This document shows positions 22,693 through 36,800 of a stretch of 64,000 nucleotides of DNA, in pieces. A model generated the notes under the pieces. The model did not search any database. It was not told where the DNA came from and saw only the letters and a program-made list of their open reading frames with translations. The DNA is from Ptiloglossa arizonensis (Eukaryota > Arthropoda > Insecta > Hymenoptera > Colletidae): NCBI RefSeq assembly GCF_051014685.1, contig NW_027478439.1, positions 1,054,001-1,118,000 of the forward strand, written 5' to 3'. The stretch's first letter is position 1. Each line of letters opens with the position of its first letter. The position numbers and the translations under genes are program-made.

Positions 22693-25600
22693 CCAAAAAT
22701 TTGTTGTCTTCTCAACCATTTCATAGCTTCAAACTCCCATATCTCGCGAATGGATTGGCCAAACCCAAATATTCCTGTTGCATCTGATAGTAGAAACTCG
22801 CCCGATTACAACGGTATGTGTATTTTTTCCCTAGGCCATCCTGGTTAAGCGTTTGGAGTAGCAGAAGTGCGTCAAATTTGTGGTCTTCTCAACCATTTCT
22901 CAGCTTCAAACTCCTATATCTCGCGAACGGATTGACCAACCCCAGAAATTCCTGCTGCGTCTGAAATTAGAAACTCATACGATTACTACGGAATGTGTAT
23001 TTTTTCCCTAGGCCATTCTGGTTAAGCGTTTGGAGTAGCAGAAGTGCGTAAAATTTGTTGCCTTCTCAACCATTTCTTAGCTTGAAACTCCCATATCTCG
23101 CGAACGGATTGACCAAACCAAAAAATTCCTGTTGCATCTGATAGTAGAAACACGCCCGATTACAACGGTGTGTGTATTTTTTCCCTAGGCCATTCTGGTT
23201 AAGCATTGGAGCAGCAGAAGTGCGAAAAATTTGTTGTCTTCTCAACCATTTCTTAGTTTCAAACTCCTATATCTCGCGAACGGATTGACCAACCCCAGAA
23301 ATTCCTGCTGCGTCTGAAATTAGAAACTCATACGATTACTACGGAATGTGTATTTTTTCCCTAGGCCATTCTGGTTAAGCGTTTGGAGCAGCAGAAGTGC
23401 GTAAAATTTGTTGCGTTCTCAACCATTTCTCAGCTTCAAAATCCCATATCTCGCGAACGGATTGACCAAACCCAAAAATTCCTGCTGCGTCTGAAAGTAG
23501 AAACTCGCCCGATTACAACGGTATGTGTGTTTTTTCACTAGGCCATTCTGGTTAAGCGATTGGAGCAGCAGAAGTGCGAAAAATTTGTTGTCTTCTCAAC
23601 CATTTCTTAGCTTCAGACACCCATATCTCGCGAACGGATTGACCAAACCCAAAAATTCCTGTTGCGTCTGACAGTAGAAACTCGCCCAATTAAAACGGTA
23701 TGTGTATTTTTTCCCTAGGCCTGTCTGGTCACGCGTTTGAAGCAGCAGAAGCGCGCAAAATTTGTTGCTATCTCAACCATTTCTTAGCTTCAACCTCCCA
23801 TATCTCGCGAACGGATTGACCAAACCCAAAAATTCCTGTTGCGTCTGAAAGTAGGAACTCGCCCGATTACATCGGTCTGTGTATTTTTGCCCTAGGCCTT
23901 TCTGGTCACGCGTTTGGAGCAGCAGAAGTGCGTATAATTTTTTGCCTTCTCAACCATTTCTTAGCTTGAAACTCCCATATCTCGCGAACGGATTGACCAA
24001 ACCCAAAAATTCCTGTTGCGTCTAACAGTAGAAACTCGCCCGATTACAACGGTATGTGTATTTTTTCCCTAGGCCACCCTGGTTTAGCGTTTGGAGCAGC
24101 AGAAGTGCGTAAAATTTGTGGTCTTCTCAACCATTTCATAGCTTCAAACGCCCATATCTGGCGAACGGATTGACCAAACCCAAATATTCCTGTTGCGTCT
24201 GAAAGTAGAAACTCGCCCGATTACAACGGTATGTGTATTTTTTCCCTAGGCCTTTCTGGTTAAGCGTTTGGAGCAGCAGAAGTGCGAAAAGTTTGTTGTG
24301 TTCTCAACCATTTCTTAGCTTCAAACTCCCATATCAAGCGAAATGATTGACCAAACCCAAAAATTGCTGTTGCGTCTGAAAGTAGAAACTCGCCCGATTA
24401 CAACGGTATGTGTATCTTTCCCCTAGGCCATTCTGGTTAAGCGTTTGGAGCAGCAGAATTGCGAAAAATTTGTTGTCTTCTCTACCATTTCTTAGCTTCA
24501 AACTCCTACATCTCGCGAACGGATTGACCAAACCCAAAAATTCCTGCTGCGTCTGAAATTAGAAACTCATACGATTACTACGGAATGTGCATTTTTTCCC
24601 TAGGCCATTCTGGTTAAGCGTTTGGAGCAGCAGAAGTGCGAAAAACTTGTTGTCTTCTCAACCATTTCTTAGTTTCAAGCTCCTACATCTCGCGAACGGA
24701 TTGACCAAACCCAAAAATTCCTGCTGCGTCTGAAATTAGAAACTCATACGATTACCACGGAATGTGTATTTTTTCCCTACGCCATTCTGGTTAAGCGTTT
24801 GGCGCAGCAGAAGTTCGTAAAATTCTGTTGTCTTCTCAACCATTTCATAGCTTCAGAATCCAATATCTCGCGAACGGATTGACCAAACCCAAAAATTCCT
24901 GTTGCGTCTGACAGTAGAAACTCGCCCGATTACAACGGTATGTGTATTTTTTCCCTAGACCTTTCTGGTCACGCGTTTGGAGCAGCAGAAGTTCGAAAAA
25001 TTTGTTGTCTTCTCAACCATTTCTTAGCTTCAAACGGCCATATCTGGCGAACGGATTGACCAAACCCAAATATTCCTGTTGCGTCTGAAAGTAGTAACTC
25101 GCCCGATTACAACGGTATGTGTATTTTTTCCCTAGGCCATTCTGGTTAAGCGATTGGAGCAGCAGAAGTGCGAAAAATTTGTTGTCTTCTCAACCATTTC
25201 TTAGCTTCAAACTCCCATATCTCGCGTACGGTTTGACCAAACCCAAAAATTCCTGTTGCGTCTGAAAGTAGAAACTCGCCCGATTACAACGGTATGTGTA
25301 TTTTTCCCCTAGGCCATTCTGGTTAAGCGTTTGGAGCAGCAGAATTGCGAAAAATTTGTTGTGTTCTCAAACATTTCTTAGCTTCAAACTCCCATATCAA
25401 GCGAACGGATTGACCAAACCCAAAAATTCCTGTTGCGTCTGAAAGTAGAAACTCGCCCGATTACAATGGTATGTGTATATTTTCCTTAGGCCATTCCGGT
25501 TAAGCGTTTGGAGGAGCAGAAGTGCGAAAAATTTGTTGTGTTCTCAACCATTTCTTAGCTTCAAACGGCCATATCTGGCGAACGGATTGACCAAAACCCA

Positions 25601-28260
25601 AATATTCCTGTTGCGTCTGAAAGTAGTAACTCGCCCGATTACAACGGTATGGTTGTTTTTCCCTAGGCCATTCCGGTTAAGCGTTTGGAGCAGCAGAAGT
25701 GCGAAAAATTTGTTGCCTTCTCAACCATTTCTTAGCTTCAAACTCCTATATCTCGCGAACGGATTGAACAAACCCAAAAATTCCTGCTGCGTCTGAAATC
25801 AGAAAGTCATACGATTACTACGGTACGTGTATTTTTTCCCTAGGCCATTCTGGTTAAGCGTTTGGAGCAGCAGAAGTGCGAAAAATTTGTTGTCTTCTCA
25901 ACCATTCCTTAGTTTCAAACTCCCATATCTCGCGAACGGATTGGCCAGACCCAAAAATTCCTGTCGCGTCTGAAACTACAAACTCGCCCGATTACAACGG
26001 TGTGTGTATTTTTGCCCTAGGCCATTCTGGTCACGCGTTTGGAGCAGCAGAAGTGCGTAAAGTTTGTTGCCTTCTCAACCATTTCTTAGTTTCAAACTCC
26101 CATATCTCGCGAACGGATTGGCCAGACCCAAATATTCCTGTCGCGTCTGAAACTGCAAACTCGCCCGATTACAACGGTATGTGTATTTTTGCCCTAGGCC
26201 ATTCTGGTCACGCGTTTGGAGCAGCAGAAGTGCGTAAAGTTTGTTGCCTTCTCAACCATTTATTAGCTTCAAACTCCCATATCTCGCGTACGGTTTGACC
26301 AAACCCAAAAATTCCTGTAGCGTCTGAAAGCAGGAACTCGCCCGATTACAACGGTATGTGTATTTTTTCCCTAGGCCATTCTGGTTAAGCGTTTGGAGCA
26401 GCAGAAGTGCGAAAAATTTGTTGCCCTCTCAACCATTTCTTAGCTTCAAACTCCTATATCTCGCGAACGGATTGAACAAACCCAAAAATTCCTGCTGCGT
26501 CTGAAATCAGAAAGTCATACGATTACTACGGTACGTGTATTTTTTCCCTAGGCCATTCCGGTTAAGCGTTCGGAGCAGCAGAAGTGCGAAAAATTTGTTG
26601 TCTTCTCAACCACTTCATAGCTTCAAACTCCCATATCTCGCGAATGGATTGGCCAAACCCAAATATTCCTGTTGCATCTGATAGCAGAAACTCGCCCGAT
26701 TACAACGGTATGTGTATTTTTTCCCTAGGCCATTCTGGTTAAGCGATTGGAGCAGCAGAATTGCGAAAAATTTGTTGTCTTCTCAACCATTTCTTAGCTT
26801 CAGACACCCATATCTCGCGAACGGATTGACCAAATCCAAAAATTCCTGTTGCGTCTGACAGTAGAAACTCGCCCAATTACAACGGTATGTGTATTTTTTC
26901 CCTAGGCCTGTCTGGTCACGCGTTTGAAGCAGAAGAAGCGCGCAAAATTTGTTGCTATCTCAACCATTTCTTAGCTTCAAACTCCCATATCTCGCGAACG
27001 GATTGACCAAACCCAAAAATTCCTGTTGCGTCTGAAAGTAGGAACTCGCCCGATTACAACGGTATGTGTGTTTTTTCCCTAGGCCATTCTGGTTAAGCGA
27101 TTGGAGCAGCAGAAGTGCGAAAAATTTGTTGTCTTCTCAACCATTTCTTAGATTCAGACTCCCATATCTCGCGAACGGTTTGACCAAACACAAAAATTCC
27201 TGCTGCGCATGAAAGTAGAAACTCGCCCGATTACAATGGTATGTGTACTGTTTCCCTAGGCCATTCTGGTTAAGCGTTTGGAGCAGCAGAAGGGCGAAAA
27301 ATTTGTTGCCTTCTCAACCATTTCTTAGCTTGAAACTCCCACATCTCGCGAACGGATTGACCAAACACAAAAATTCCTGTTGCGTCTGAGAGTAGAAACT
27401 CGCCCGATTACAACGGTATGTGTGTTTTTTCCCTAGGCCTGTCTGGCCACGCGTTTGAAGCAGAAGAAGCGCGCAAAATTTGTTGCTATCTCAACCATTT
27501 CTTAGCTTCAAAATCCCATATCTCGCGAACGGATTGACCAAACCCAAAAATTCCTGTTGCGTCTGAAAGTAGGAACTCGCCCGATTACAACGGTATGGTT
27601 CTTTTTCCCTAGGCCATTCCGGTTATGCGTTTGGTGCAGCAAAAGCGCCAAAAATTTGTTGTCTTCTCAACCATTTCATAGCTTCAAACTCCCATATCTC
27701 GCGAACGGATTGACCAAACACAAAAATTCCTGCTGCGCCTGAAAGTAGAAACTCGCCCGATTACAATGGTATGTGTATTGTTCCCCTAGGCCATTCTGGT
27801 TAAGCGTTTGGAGCAGCAGAAGGGCGAAAAATTTGTTGCCTTGTCAACCATTTCTTAGCTTGAAACTCCCATATCTCGCGAACGGATTGACCAAACACAA
27901 AAATTCCTGTCGCGACTGAAACTACAAACTCGCCCGATTACATCGGTCTGTGTATTTTTGCCCTAGGCCTTTCTGGTCACGCGTTTGGAGCAGCAGAAGT
28001 GCGTATAATTTTTTGCATTCTCAACCATTTCTTAGCTTGAAACTCCCATATCTCGCGAACGGATTGACCAAACACAAAAATTCCTGTTGCGTCTGATAGT
28101 AGGAACTCGCCCGATTACAACGGTATGTGTGTTTTTTCCCTAGGCCATTCTGGTTAAGCGATTGGAGCAGCAGAAGTGCGAAAAATTTGTTGTCTTCTCA
28201 ACCATTTCTTAGCTTCAGACTCCCATATCTCGCGAACGGATTGACCAAACCCAAAAATTC
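22692..28260 (+). repeat. Mosaic satellite segment
   Basis: This is all satellite but not one clean HOR. Pieces of the preceding block recur out of register: 27,557-27,742 matches 22,071-22,256 (offset 5,486, 31 monomers) and 24,334-24,537 matches 20,442-20,645 (offset 3,892, 22 monomers). GAAATCAGAAAGTCATACG occurs at about 25,794 and 26,502, a 708-bp (4-monomer) offset. The GCTGCGCATGAAAG monomer near 27,203 returns at about 30,386 (18 monomers). No gene or foreign insert was seen. Confidence 0.75.
25982..26315 (+). repeat. Adjacent near-identical monomers (1-monomer duplication)
   Basis: Two neighbouring monomers of a distinctive class (TTTTTGCCCTAGGCC, GGTCACGCG, GCGTAAAGTTTGTTGCC) start at about 25,987 and 26,164 and are nearly identical over most of their length. 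Elsewhere neighbouring monomers differ visibly and the closest relatives lie several monomers apart. This is one of the few places where the array shows a recent one-monomer duplication. An open minus-to-plus-strand distinction is not involved: both monomers read on the plus strand, and the 140-codon frame across them is a by-product of the repeat. Confidence 0.75.
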
Positions 28261-28970
28261 CTGTTGCGTCTGACAGTAGAAACTCGCCCGATTACAACGG
28301 TATGTGTATTTTTTCCCTAGGCCTGTCAGGTCACGCGTTTGGAGCAGCAGAAGCGCGCAAAATTTGTTGCCTTCTCAACCGTTTCTTAGCTTCAAACTCC
28401 CATATCTGGCGAAAGGATTGACCAAACCCAAATATTCCTGCTGCATCTGATAGTAGAAACTAGCCCGATTACAACGGTATGTGTATTTTTTCCCTAGGCC
28501 ATTCTGGTTAAGCGTTCGGAGCAGTAGAAGTGCGTAAAATTTGTTGTCTTCTCAACCATTTCATAGCTTCAAACTCCCATATCTCGCGAACGGATTGACC
28601 AAACCCAAAAATTCCTGTTGCGTCTGACAGTAGAAACTCGCCCGATTACAACGGTATGTGTATTTTTTCCCTAGGCCTGTCAGGTCACGCGTTTGGAGCA
28701 GCAGAAGCGCGCAAAATTTGTTGCCTTCTCAACCGTTTCTTAGCTTCAAACTCCCATATCTGGCGAAAGGATTGACCAAACCCAAATATTCCTGCTGCAT
28801 CTGATAGTAGAAACTAGCCCGATTACAACGGTATGTGTATTTTTTCCCTAGGCCATCTGGTTAAGCGTTCGGAGCAGTAGAAGTGCGTAAAATTTGTTGT
28901 CTTCTCAACCATTTCATAGCTTCAAACTCCCATATCTCGCGAACGGATTGACCAAACCCAAAAATTCCTG
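28261..28970 (+). repeat. 2-monomer tandem duplication (354 bp)
   Basis: A 354-bp pair of monomers occurs twice, with units starting at about 28,261 and 28,615. Shared rare variants are GCCTGTCAGGTCACGCG, CTCAACCGTTTC, CTGGCGAAAGG, GTAGAAACTAGCCCG and GCAGTAGAAGTGCG. The second unit has GGCCATCTGG, one T short of the GGCCATTCTGG in the first. That deletion also appears in the 11-monomer copy near 30,797, so it is inherited and not a read error. Confidence 0.85.
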
Positions 28971-31955
28971 TTGCGTCTGACAGTAGAAACTCGCCCGATT
29001 ACAACGGTATGTGTATTTTTTCCCTAGACCTTTCTGGTCACGCGTTTGGAGCAGCAGAAGTGCGTCAAATTTGTTGTCGTCTCAACCATTTCATAGCTTC
29101 AAACTCCCATTTCTCGCGAACGGATTGACCAAACCCAAAAATTCCTGTTGCGTCTGACAGTAGAAACTCGCCTGATTACAACGGTATGTGTATTTTTTCC
29201 CTAGGCCTTTCTGGTCACGCGTTTGGAGCAGCAGAAGTGCGCAAAATTTGTTGCCTTCTCAAACATTTCTTAGCTTCAAGCTCCCATATCTGGCGAACGG
29301 ATTGACCAAACCCAAAAATTCCTGTTGCGTCTAACAGTAGAAACTCGCCCGATTACAACGGTATGTGTATTTTTTCCCTAGGCCATTCTGGTTAAGCGTT
29401 TGGAGCAGCAGAAGTGCGTAAAATTTGTTGTCTTCTCAACCATTTCTTAGCTTCAAACTCCTATATCTCGCGAACGGATTGACCAAACCAAAAAATTCCT
29501 GCTGCGTCTGAAATTAGAAACTCATACGATTACTACGGAATGTGTATTTTTTCCCTAGGCCAGTCTGGTTAAGCGTTTGAAGCAGCAGAAGTGAGTAAAA
29601 TTTGTTGTCTTCTCAACCATTTCTTAGCTTCAAACTCCCATATCTCGTGATCGGTTTGACCAAACCCAAAAATTCCTGTTGCGTCTGAAAGTAGAAACTC
29701 GCCCGATTACAATGGTATGTGTATATTTTCCTTAGGCCATTCCGGTTAAGCGTTTGGAGCAGCAGAATTGCGAAAAATTTGTTGTCTTCTCAACCATTTC
29801 TTAGCTTCAAACGGCCATATCTGGCGAACGGATTGACCAAACCCAAAAGTTCCTGATGCGTCTGAAATTAGAAACTCATACGATTACTACGGTATGTGTA
29901 TTTTTTCCCTAGGCCATTCTGGTTAAGCGTTTGGAGCAGCAGAAGTGCGAAAAATTTGTTGTCTTCTCAAGCATTTCTTAGCTTCAAACGGCCATATCTC
30001 GCGAACGGATTGGCCAGACCCAAAAATTCCTGTCGCGTCTGAAACTACAAACTCGCCCGATTACAACGGTATGTGTATTTTTGCCCTAGGCCATTCTGGT
30101 CACGCGTTTGGAGCAGCTGATGTGCGTAAAATTTTTTGCCTTCTCAACCATTTCTTAGCTTGAAACTCCCATATCTCGCGAACGGATTGACCAAACACAA
30201 AAATTTCTGTTGCGTCTGAGATTAGAAACTCGCCCGATTACAACGGTATGTGTGTTTTTTCCCTAGGCCATTCTGGTTAAGCGATTGGAGCAGCAGAAGT
30301 GCGAAAAATTTGTTGTCTTCTCAACCATTTCTTAGATTCAGACTCCCATATCTCGCGAACGGTTTGACCAAACACAAAAATTCCTGCTGCGCATGAAAGT
30401 AGAAACTCGCCCGATTACAATGGTATGTGTACTGTTTCCCTAGGCCATTCTGGTTAAGCGTTTGGAGCAGCAGAAGGGCGAAAAATTTGTTGCCTTCTCA
30501 ACCATTTCTTAGCTTGAAACTCCCACATCTCGCGAACGGATTGACCAAACACAAAAATTCCTCTTGCGTCTGAGAGTAGAAACTCGCCCGATTACAACGG
30601 TATGTGTGTTTTTTCCCTAGGCCTTTCTGGTCACGCGTTTGGAGCAGCAGAAGTGCGCAAAATTTGTTGCCTTCTCAACCATTTCTTAGCTTCAAACTCC
30701 CATATCTGGCGAAAGGATTGACCAAACCCAAATATTCCTGCTGCATCTGATAGTAGAAACTAGCCCGATTACAACGGTATGTGTATTTTTTCCCTAGGCC
30801 ATCTGGTTAAGCGTTCGGAGCAGTAGAAGTGCGTAAAATTTGTTGTCTTCTCAACCATTTCATAGCTTCAAACTCCCATATCTCGCGAACGGATTGACCA
30901 AACCCAAAAATTCCTGCTGCGTCTGACAGTAGAAACTCGCCCGATTACAACGGTATGTGTATTTTTTCCCTAGACCTTTCTGGTCACGCGTTTGGAGCAG
31001 CAGAAGTGCGTCAAATTTGTTGTCGTCTCAACCATTTCATAGCTTCAAACTCCCATTTCTCGCGAACGGATTGACCAAACCCAAAAATTCCTGTAGCGTC
31101 TGACAGTAGAAACTCGCCTGATTACAACGGTATGGGTATTTTTTCCCTAGGCCTTTCTGCTCACGCGTTTGGTGCAGCAGAAGTGCGCAAAATTTGTTGC
31201 CTTCTCAAACATTTCTTAGCTTCAAGCTCCGATATCTGGCGAACGGATTGACCAAACCCAAAGTTCCTGTTGCGTCTAACAGTAGAAACTCGCCCGATTA
31301 GAACGGTATGTGTATTTTTTCCCTAGGCCATTCTGGTTAAGCGTTTGGAGCAGCAGAAGTGCGTAAAATTTGTTGTCTTCTCAACCATTTCTTAGCTTCA
31401 AACTCCTATATCTCGCGAACGGATTGACCAAACCCAAAAATTCCTGCTGCGTCTGAAATTAGAAACTCATACGATTACTACGGAATGTGTATTTTTTCCC
31501 TAGGCCAGTCTGGTTAAGCGTTTGAAGCAGCAGAAGTGAGTAAAATTTGTTGTCTTCTCAACCATTTCTTAGCTTCAAACTCCCATATCTCGTGATCGGT
31601 TTGACCAAACCCAAAAATTCCTGTTGCGTCTGAAAGTAGAAACTCGCCCGATTACAATGGTATGTGTATATTTTCCTTAGGCCATTCCGGTTAAGCGTTT
31701 GGAGCAGCAGAAGTGCGAAAAATTTGTTGTCTTCTCAACCATTTCTTAGCTTCAAACGGCCATATCTGGCGAACGGATTGACCAAACCCAAAAGTTCCTG
31801 ATGCGTCTGAAATTAGAAACTCATACGATTACTACGGTATGTGTATTTTTTCCCTAGGCCATTCTGGTTAAGCGTTTGGAGCAGCAGAAGTGCGAAAAAT
31901 TTGTTGTCTTCTCAAGCATTTCTTAGCTTCAAACGGCCATATCTCGCGAACGGAT
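28690..31955 (+). repeat. 11-monomer HOR (1,946 bp), one unit plus partial copy
   Basis: The segment 28,690-30,009 is matched at 30,636-31,955 with an offset of 1,946 bp (11 monomers). Shared markers are AAACTAGCCCG (28,811 and 30,757), GGCCATCTGG, CCCATTTCTCGCG, the CTCAAACATTTC monomer, GCCAGTCTGG with GAGTAAAATTTG, TCGTGATCGG and CAAAAGTTCCTGATGCG. The copies part near 31,955, where GGATTGACCAAACAC follows in place of GGATTGGCCAGACC. From there the sequence resembles about 30,540, one exchange step back. Confidence 0.85.
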
Positions 31956-33809
31956 TGACCAAACACAAAAATTCCTGTTGCGTCTGAGAGTAGAAACTCG
32001 CCCGATTACAACGGTATGTGTGTTTTTTCCCTAGGCCTTTCTGGTCACGCGTTTGGAGCAGCAGAAGTGCGCAAAATTTGTTGCCTTCTCAACCATTTCT
32101 TAGCTTCAAACTCCCATATCTGGCGAACGTATTGACCAAACCCAAATATTCCTGTTGCATCTGATAGTAGAAACTCGCCCGATTACAACGGTATGTGTAT
32201 TTTCTCCCTAGACCATTCTGGTTAAGCGATTGGAGCAGCAGAAGTGCCAAAAATTTGTTGTCTTCTCAACCATTTCTTAGCTTCAGACTCCCATATCTCG
32301 CGAACGGATTGACTAAATCCAAAAATTCCTGTTGAGTCTGAAAGTAGAAACTCGCCCGATTACAACGGTATGGCTGTTTTTCCCTAGGCCATTCCGGTTA
32401 AGCGTTTGGAGCAGCCGAAGAGCGAAAAATTTGTTGCCTTCTCAACCATTTCATAGATTCAAACTCCCATATCTCGCGAATGGATTGACCAGACCCAAAT
32501 ATTCCTGTTGCGTCTGAAAGTAGAAACTCGCCCGATTACAACGGTATGTGTATTTTTTCTCTAGGCCATCCTGGTTAAGCGTTTGGAGCAGCAGAATTGC
32601 GTAAAATTTGTGGTCGTCTCAACCATTTCTCAGCTTCAAACGCCCATATCTGCCGAACGGATTGACCAAACCCAAATATTCCTGTTGCGTCTGAAAGTAG
32701 AAACTCGCCCGATTACATCGGTATGTGTATTTTTTCCCTAGGCCATTCTGGTTAAGCGATTGGAGCAGCAGAAGTGCGAAAAATTTGTTGTCTTCTCAAC
32801 CATTTCTTAGCTTCAAACTCCTATATCTCGCGAACGGATTGACCAAACCCAAAAATTCCTGTTGCGTCTGACAGTAGAAACTCGCCCGATTACAACGGTA
32901 TGTGTATTTTTTCCCTAGGCCTTTCTGGTCACGCGTTTGGAGCAGCAGAAGTGCGCAAAATTTGTTGCCTTCTCAACCATTTCTTAGCTTCAAACTCCCA
33001 TATCTGGCGAACGGATTGACCAAACCCAAATATTCCTGTTGCACCTGATAGTAGAAACTCGCCCGATTACAACGGTATGTGTATTTTTTCCCTAGGCCAT
33101 TCTGGTTAAGCGTTTGGAGCAGCAGAAGTGCGAAGAATTTGTTGCGTTCTCAACCATTTCTTAGCTTCAAAATCCCATATCTCGCGAACGGATTGACCAA
33201 ACCCAAAAATTCCTGTTGCGTCTGACAGTAGAAACTCGCCCGATTACAACGGTATGTGTATTTTTTCCCTAGGCCTTTCTGGTCACGCGTTTGGAGCAGC
33301 AGAAGCGCGCAAAATTTGTTGCCTTCTCAACCATTTCTTAGCTTCAAACTCCCATATCTGGCGAACGGATTGACCAAACCCAAATATTCCTGTTGCATCT
33401 GATAGTAGAAACTCGCCCGATTACAACGGTATGTGTATTTTTTCCCTAGGCCATTCTGGTTAAGCTATTGGAGCAGCAGAAATGCGAAAAATTTGTTGCC
33501 TTCTCAACCATTTCTTAGCTTCAAAATCCTATATCTCGCGAACGGATTGACCAAACCCAAAAATTCCTGCTGCGTCTGAAATTAGAAACTCATACGATTA
33601 CTACGGTATGTGTATTTTTTCCCTAGGCCATTCTGCTTAAGCGATTGGAGCAGCAGAAGTGCGAAACATTTGTTGTCTTCTCAACCATTTCTTAGCTTCA
33701 GACTCCCATATCTCGCGAACGGATTGACTAAACCCAAAAATTCCTGTTGAGCCTGAAAGTAGAAACTCGCCCGATTACAACGTTATGGTTGTTTTTCCCT
33801 AGGCCATTC
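31956..33809 (+). repeat. Less ordered satellite segment with a 2-monomer repeat
   Basis: About ten monomers without a long matching copy that I could follow in the window. A 354-bp offset links about 32,861 to 33,215: GACAGTAGAAACTCG monomers of the GGTCACGCG class alternate with the CTGGCGAACGG class carrying CAAATATTCC. The segment includes TATGGCTGTTTTTCC near 32,370, a rare form of the short T-tract class. No gene or foreign insert was seen. Confidence 0.7.
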
Positions 33810-36800
33810 CGGTTAAGCGTTTGGAGCAGCCGAAGTGCGAAAAATTTGTTGCCTTCTCAACCATTTCTTAGCTTCAAACTCCTATATCTCGCGAACGGAT
33901 TGACCAATCCCAAAAATTCCTGCTGCGTTTGAAATTAGAAACTCATACGATTACTACGGTATGTGTATTTTTTCCCTAGGCCATTCTGGTTAAGCGTTTG
34001 GAGCAGCAGAAGTGCGAAAAATTTGTTGCGTTCTCAACCATTTCTTAGCTTCAAAATCCCATATCTCGCGAACGGATTGACCAAACCCAAAAATTCCTGC
34101 TGCGTCTGAAAGTAGAAACTCGTACGATTACAACGGTATGTGTATTGTTTCCCTAGGCCATTCTGGTTAAGCGTTTGGAGCAGCAGTAGTGCGAAAAATT
34201 TGTTGTGTTCTCAACCAGTTCTTAGCTTCAATCTCCCATATCTCGCGAACGGATTGACCAAACACAAAAATTTCTGTTGCGTCTGAGAGTAGAAACTCGC
34301 CCGATTACAACGATATGTGTGCTTTTTCCCTAGGCCATTCTGGTTAAGCGATTGGAGCAGCAGAAGTGCGAAAAATTTGTTGCGTTCTCAACCATTTCTT
34401 AGCTTCAAAATCCCATATCTCGCGAACGGATTGACCAAACCCAAAAATTCCTGCTGCGTCTGAAATTAGAAACTCATACGATTACTACGGTATGTGTATT
34501 TTTTCCCTAGGCCATTCTGCTTAAGCGATTGGAGCAGCAGAAGTGCGAAAAATTTGTTGTCTTCTCAACCATTTCTTAGCTTCAGACTCCCATATCTCGC
34601 GAACGGATTGACTAAACCAGAAAATTCCTGTTGAGCCTGAAAGTAGAAACTCGCCCGATTACAACGGTATGTGTATTTTCTCCCTATACCGTTCTGGTTA
34701 AGCGATTGGAGCAGCAGAAGTGCCAAAAATTTGTTGCCTTCTCAACCATTTCTTAGCTTCAAACTCCTATATCTCGCGAACGGATTGACCAAACCCAAAA
34801 ATTCCTGCTGCGTCTGAAATTAGAAACTCATACGATTACTACGGTACGTGTATTTTTTCCCTAGGCCATTCTGGTTAAGCGTTTGGAGCAGCAGAAGTGC
34901 GTAAAATTTGTTGTCTTCTCAACCATTTCATAGATTCAAACTCCCATATCTCGCGAATGGATTGACCAGACCCAAATATTCCTGTTGCATCTGAATGTAG
35001 AAACTCGCCCGATTACAACGGTATGAGTATTTTTTCCCTAGGCCATCCTGGTTAAGCGTTTGGAGCAGCAGAATTGCGTAAAATTTGTGGTCTTCTCAAC
35101 CATTTCTCAGCTTCAAACGCCCATATCTGGCGAACGGATTGACCAAACCCAAATATTCCTGTTGCGTCTGAAAGTAGAAACTCGCCCGATTACAACGGTA
35201 TGTGTATTTTTTCCCTAGGCCTTTCTGGTCACGCGTTTGGAGCGGCAGAAGTGCGCAAAATTTGTTGCCTTCTCAACCATTTCTTAGATTCAAACTCCCA
35301 TATCTGGCGAACGGATTGACCAAACCCAAATATTCCTGTTGCATCTGATAGTAGAAACTCGCCCGATTACAAAGGTATGTGTATTTTTTCCCTAGGCCAT
35401 TCTGGTTAAGCTATTGGAGCAGCAGAAATGCGAAAAATTTGTTGCCTTCTCAACCATTTCTTAGCTTCAAACTCCTATATCTCGCGAACGGATTGACCAA
35501 ACCCAAAAATTCCTGCTGCATTTGAAATTAGAAACTCATACGATTACTACGGTATGTGTATTTTTTCCCTAGGCCATTCTGGTTAAGCGTTTGGAGCAGC
35601 CGAAGTGCGAAAAATTTGTTGCCTTCTCAACCATTTCTTAGCTTCAAACTCCTATATCTCGCGAACGGATTGACCAATCCCAAAAATTCCTGCTGCGTTT
35701 GAAATTAGAAACTCATACGATTACTACGGTATGTGTATTTTTTCCCTAGGCCATTCTGGTTAAGCGTTTGGAGCAGCAGAAGTGCGAAAAATTTGTTGCG
35801 TTCTCAACCATTTCTTAGCTTCAAAATCCCATATCTCGCGAACGGATTGACCAAACCCAAAAATTCCTGCTGCGTCTGAAAGTAGAAACTCGTACGATTA
35901 CAACGGTATGTGTATTGTTTCCCTAGGCCATTCTGGTTAAGCGTTTGGAGCAGCAGTAGTGCGAAAAATTTGTTGTGTTCTCAACCAGTTCTTAGCTTCA
36001 ATCTCCCATATCTCGCGAACGGATTGACCAAACACAAAAATTTCTGTTGCGTCTGAGAGTAGAAACTCGCCCGATTACAACGATATGTATGCTTTTTCCC
36101 TAGGCCATTCTGGTTAAGCGATTGGAGCAGCAGAAGTGCGAAAAATTTGTTGCGTTCTCAACCATTTCTTAGCTTCAAAATCCCATATCTCGCGAACGGA
36201 TTGACCAAACCCAAAAATTCCTGCTGCGTCTGAAATTAGAAACTCATACGATTACTACGGTATGTGTATTTTTTCCCTAGGCCATTCTGCTTAAGCGATT
36301 GGAGCAGCAGAAGTGCGAAAAATTTGTTGTCTTCTCAACCATTTCTTAGCTTCAGACCCCCATATCTCGCGAACGGATTGACTAAACCAGAAAATTCCTG
36401 TTGAGCCTGAAAGTAGAAACTCGCCCGATTACAACGGTATGTGTATTTTCTCCCTAGACCGTTCTGGTTAAGCGATTGGAGCAGCAGAAGTGCCAAAAAT
36501 TTGTTGCCTTCTCAACCATTTCTTAGCTTCAAACTCCTATATCTCGCGAACGGATTGACCAAACCCAAAAATTCCTGCTGCGTCTGAAATTAGAAACTCA
36601 TACGATTACTACGGTACGTGTATTTTTTCCCTAGGCCATTCTGGTTAAGCGTTTGGAGCAGCAGAAGTGCGTAAAATTTGTTGTCTTCTCAACCATTTCA
36701 TAGATTCAAACTCCCATATCTCGCGAATGGATTGACCAGACCCAAATATTCCTGTTGCATCTGAATGTAGAAACTCGCCCGATTACAACGGTATGAGTAT

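Noticed and set aside
25876..26298. 140-codon plus-strand frame, with related 81-codon frames at 16,853, 18,800, 21,275, 43,557, 47,977 and 48,684
   Set aside because: These are satellite read-through of the GGTCACGCG monomer class, beginning at GTG in AAGTGCG. They are repetitive with a 59-codon period and have no support as a gene.
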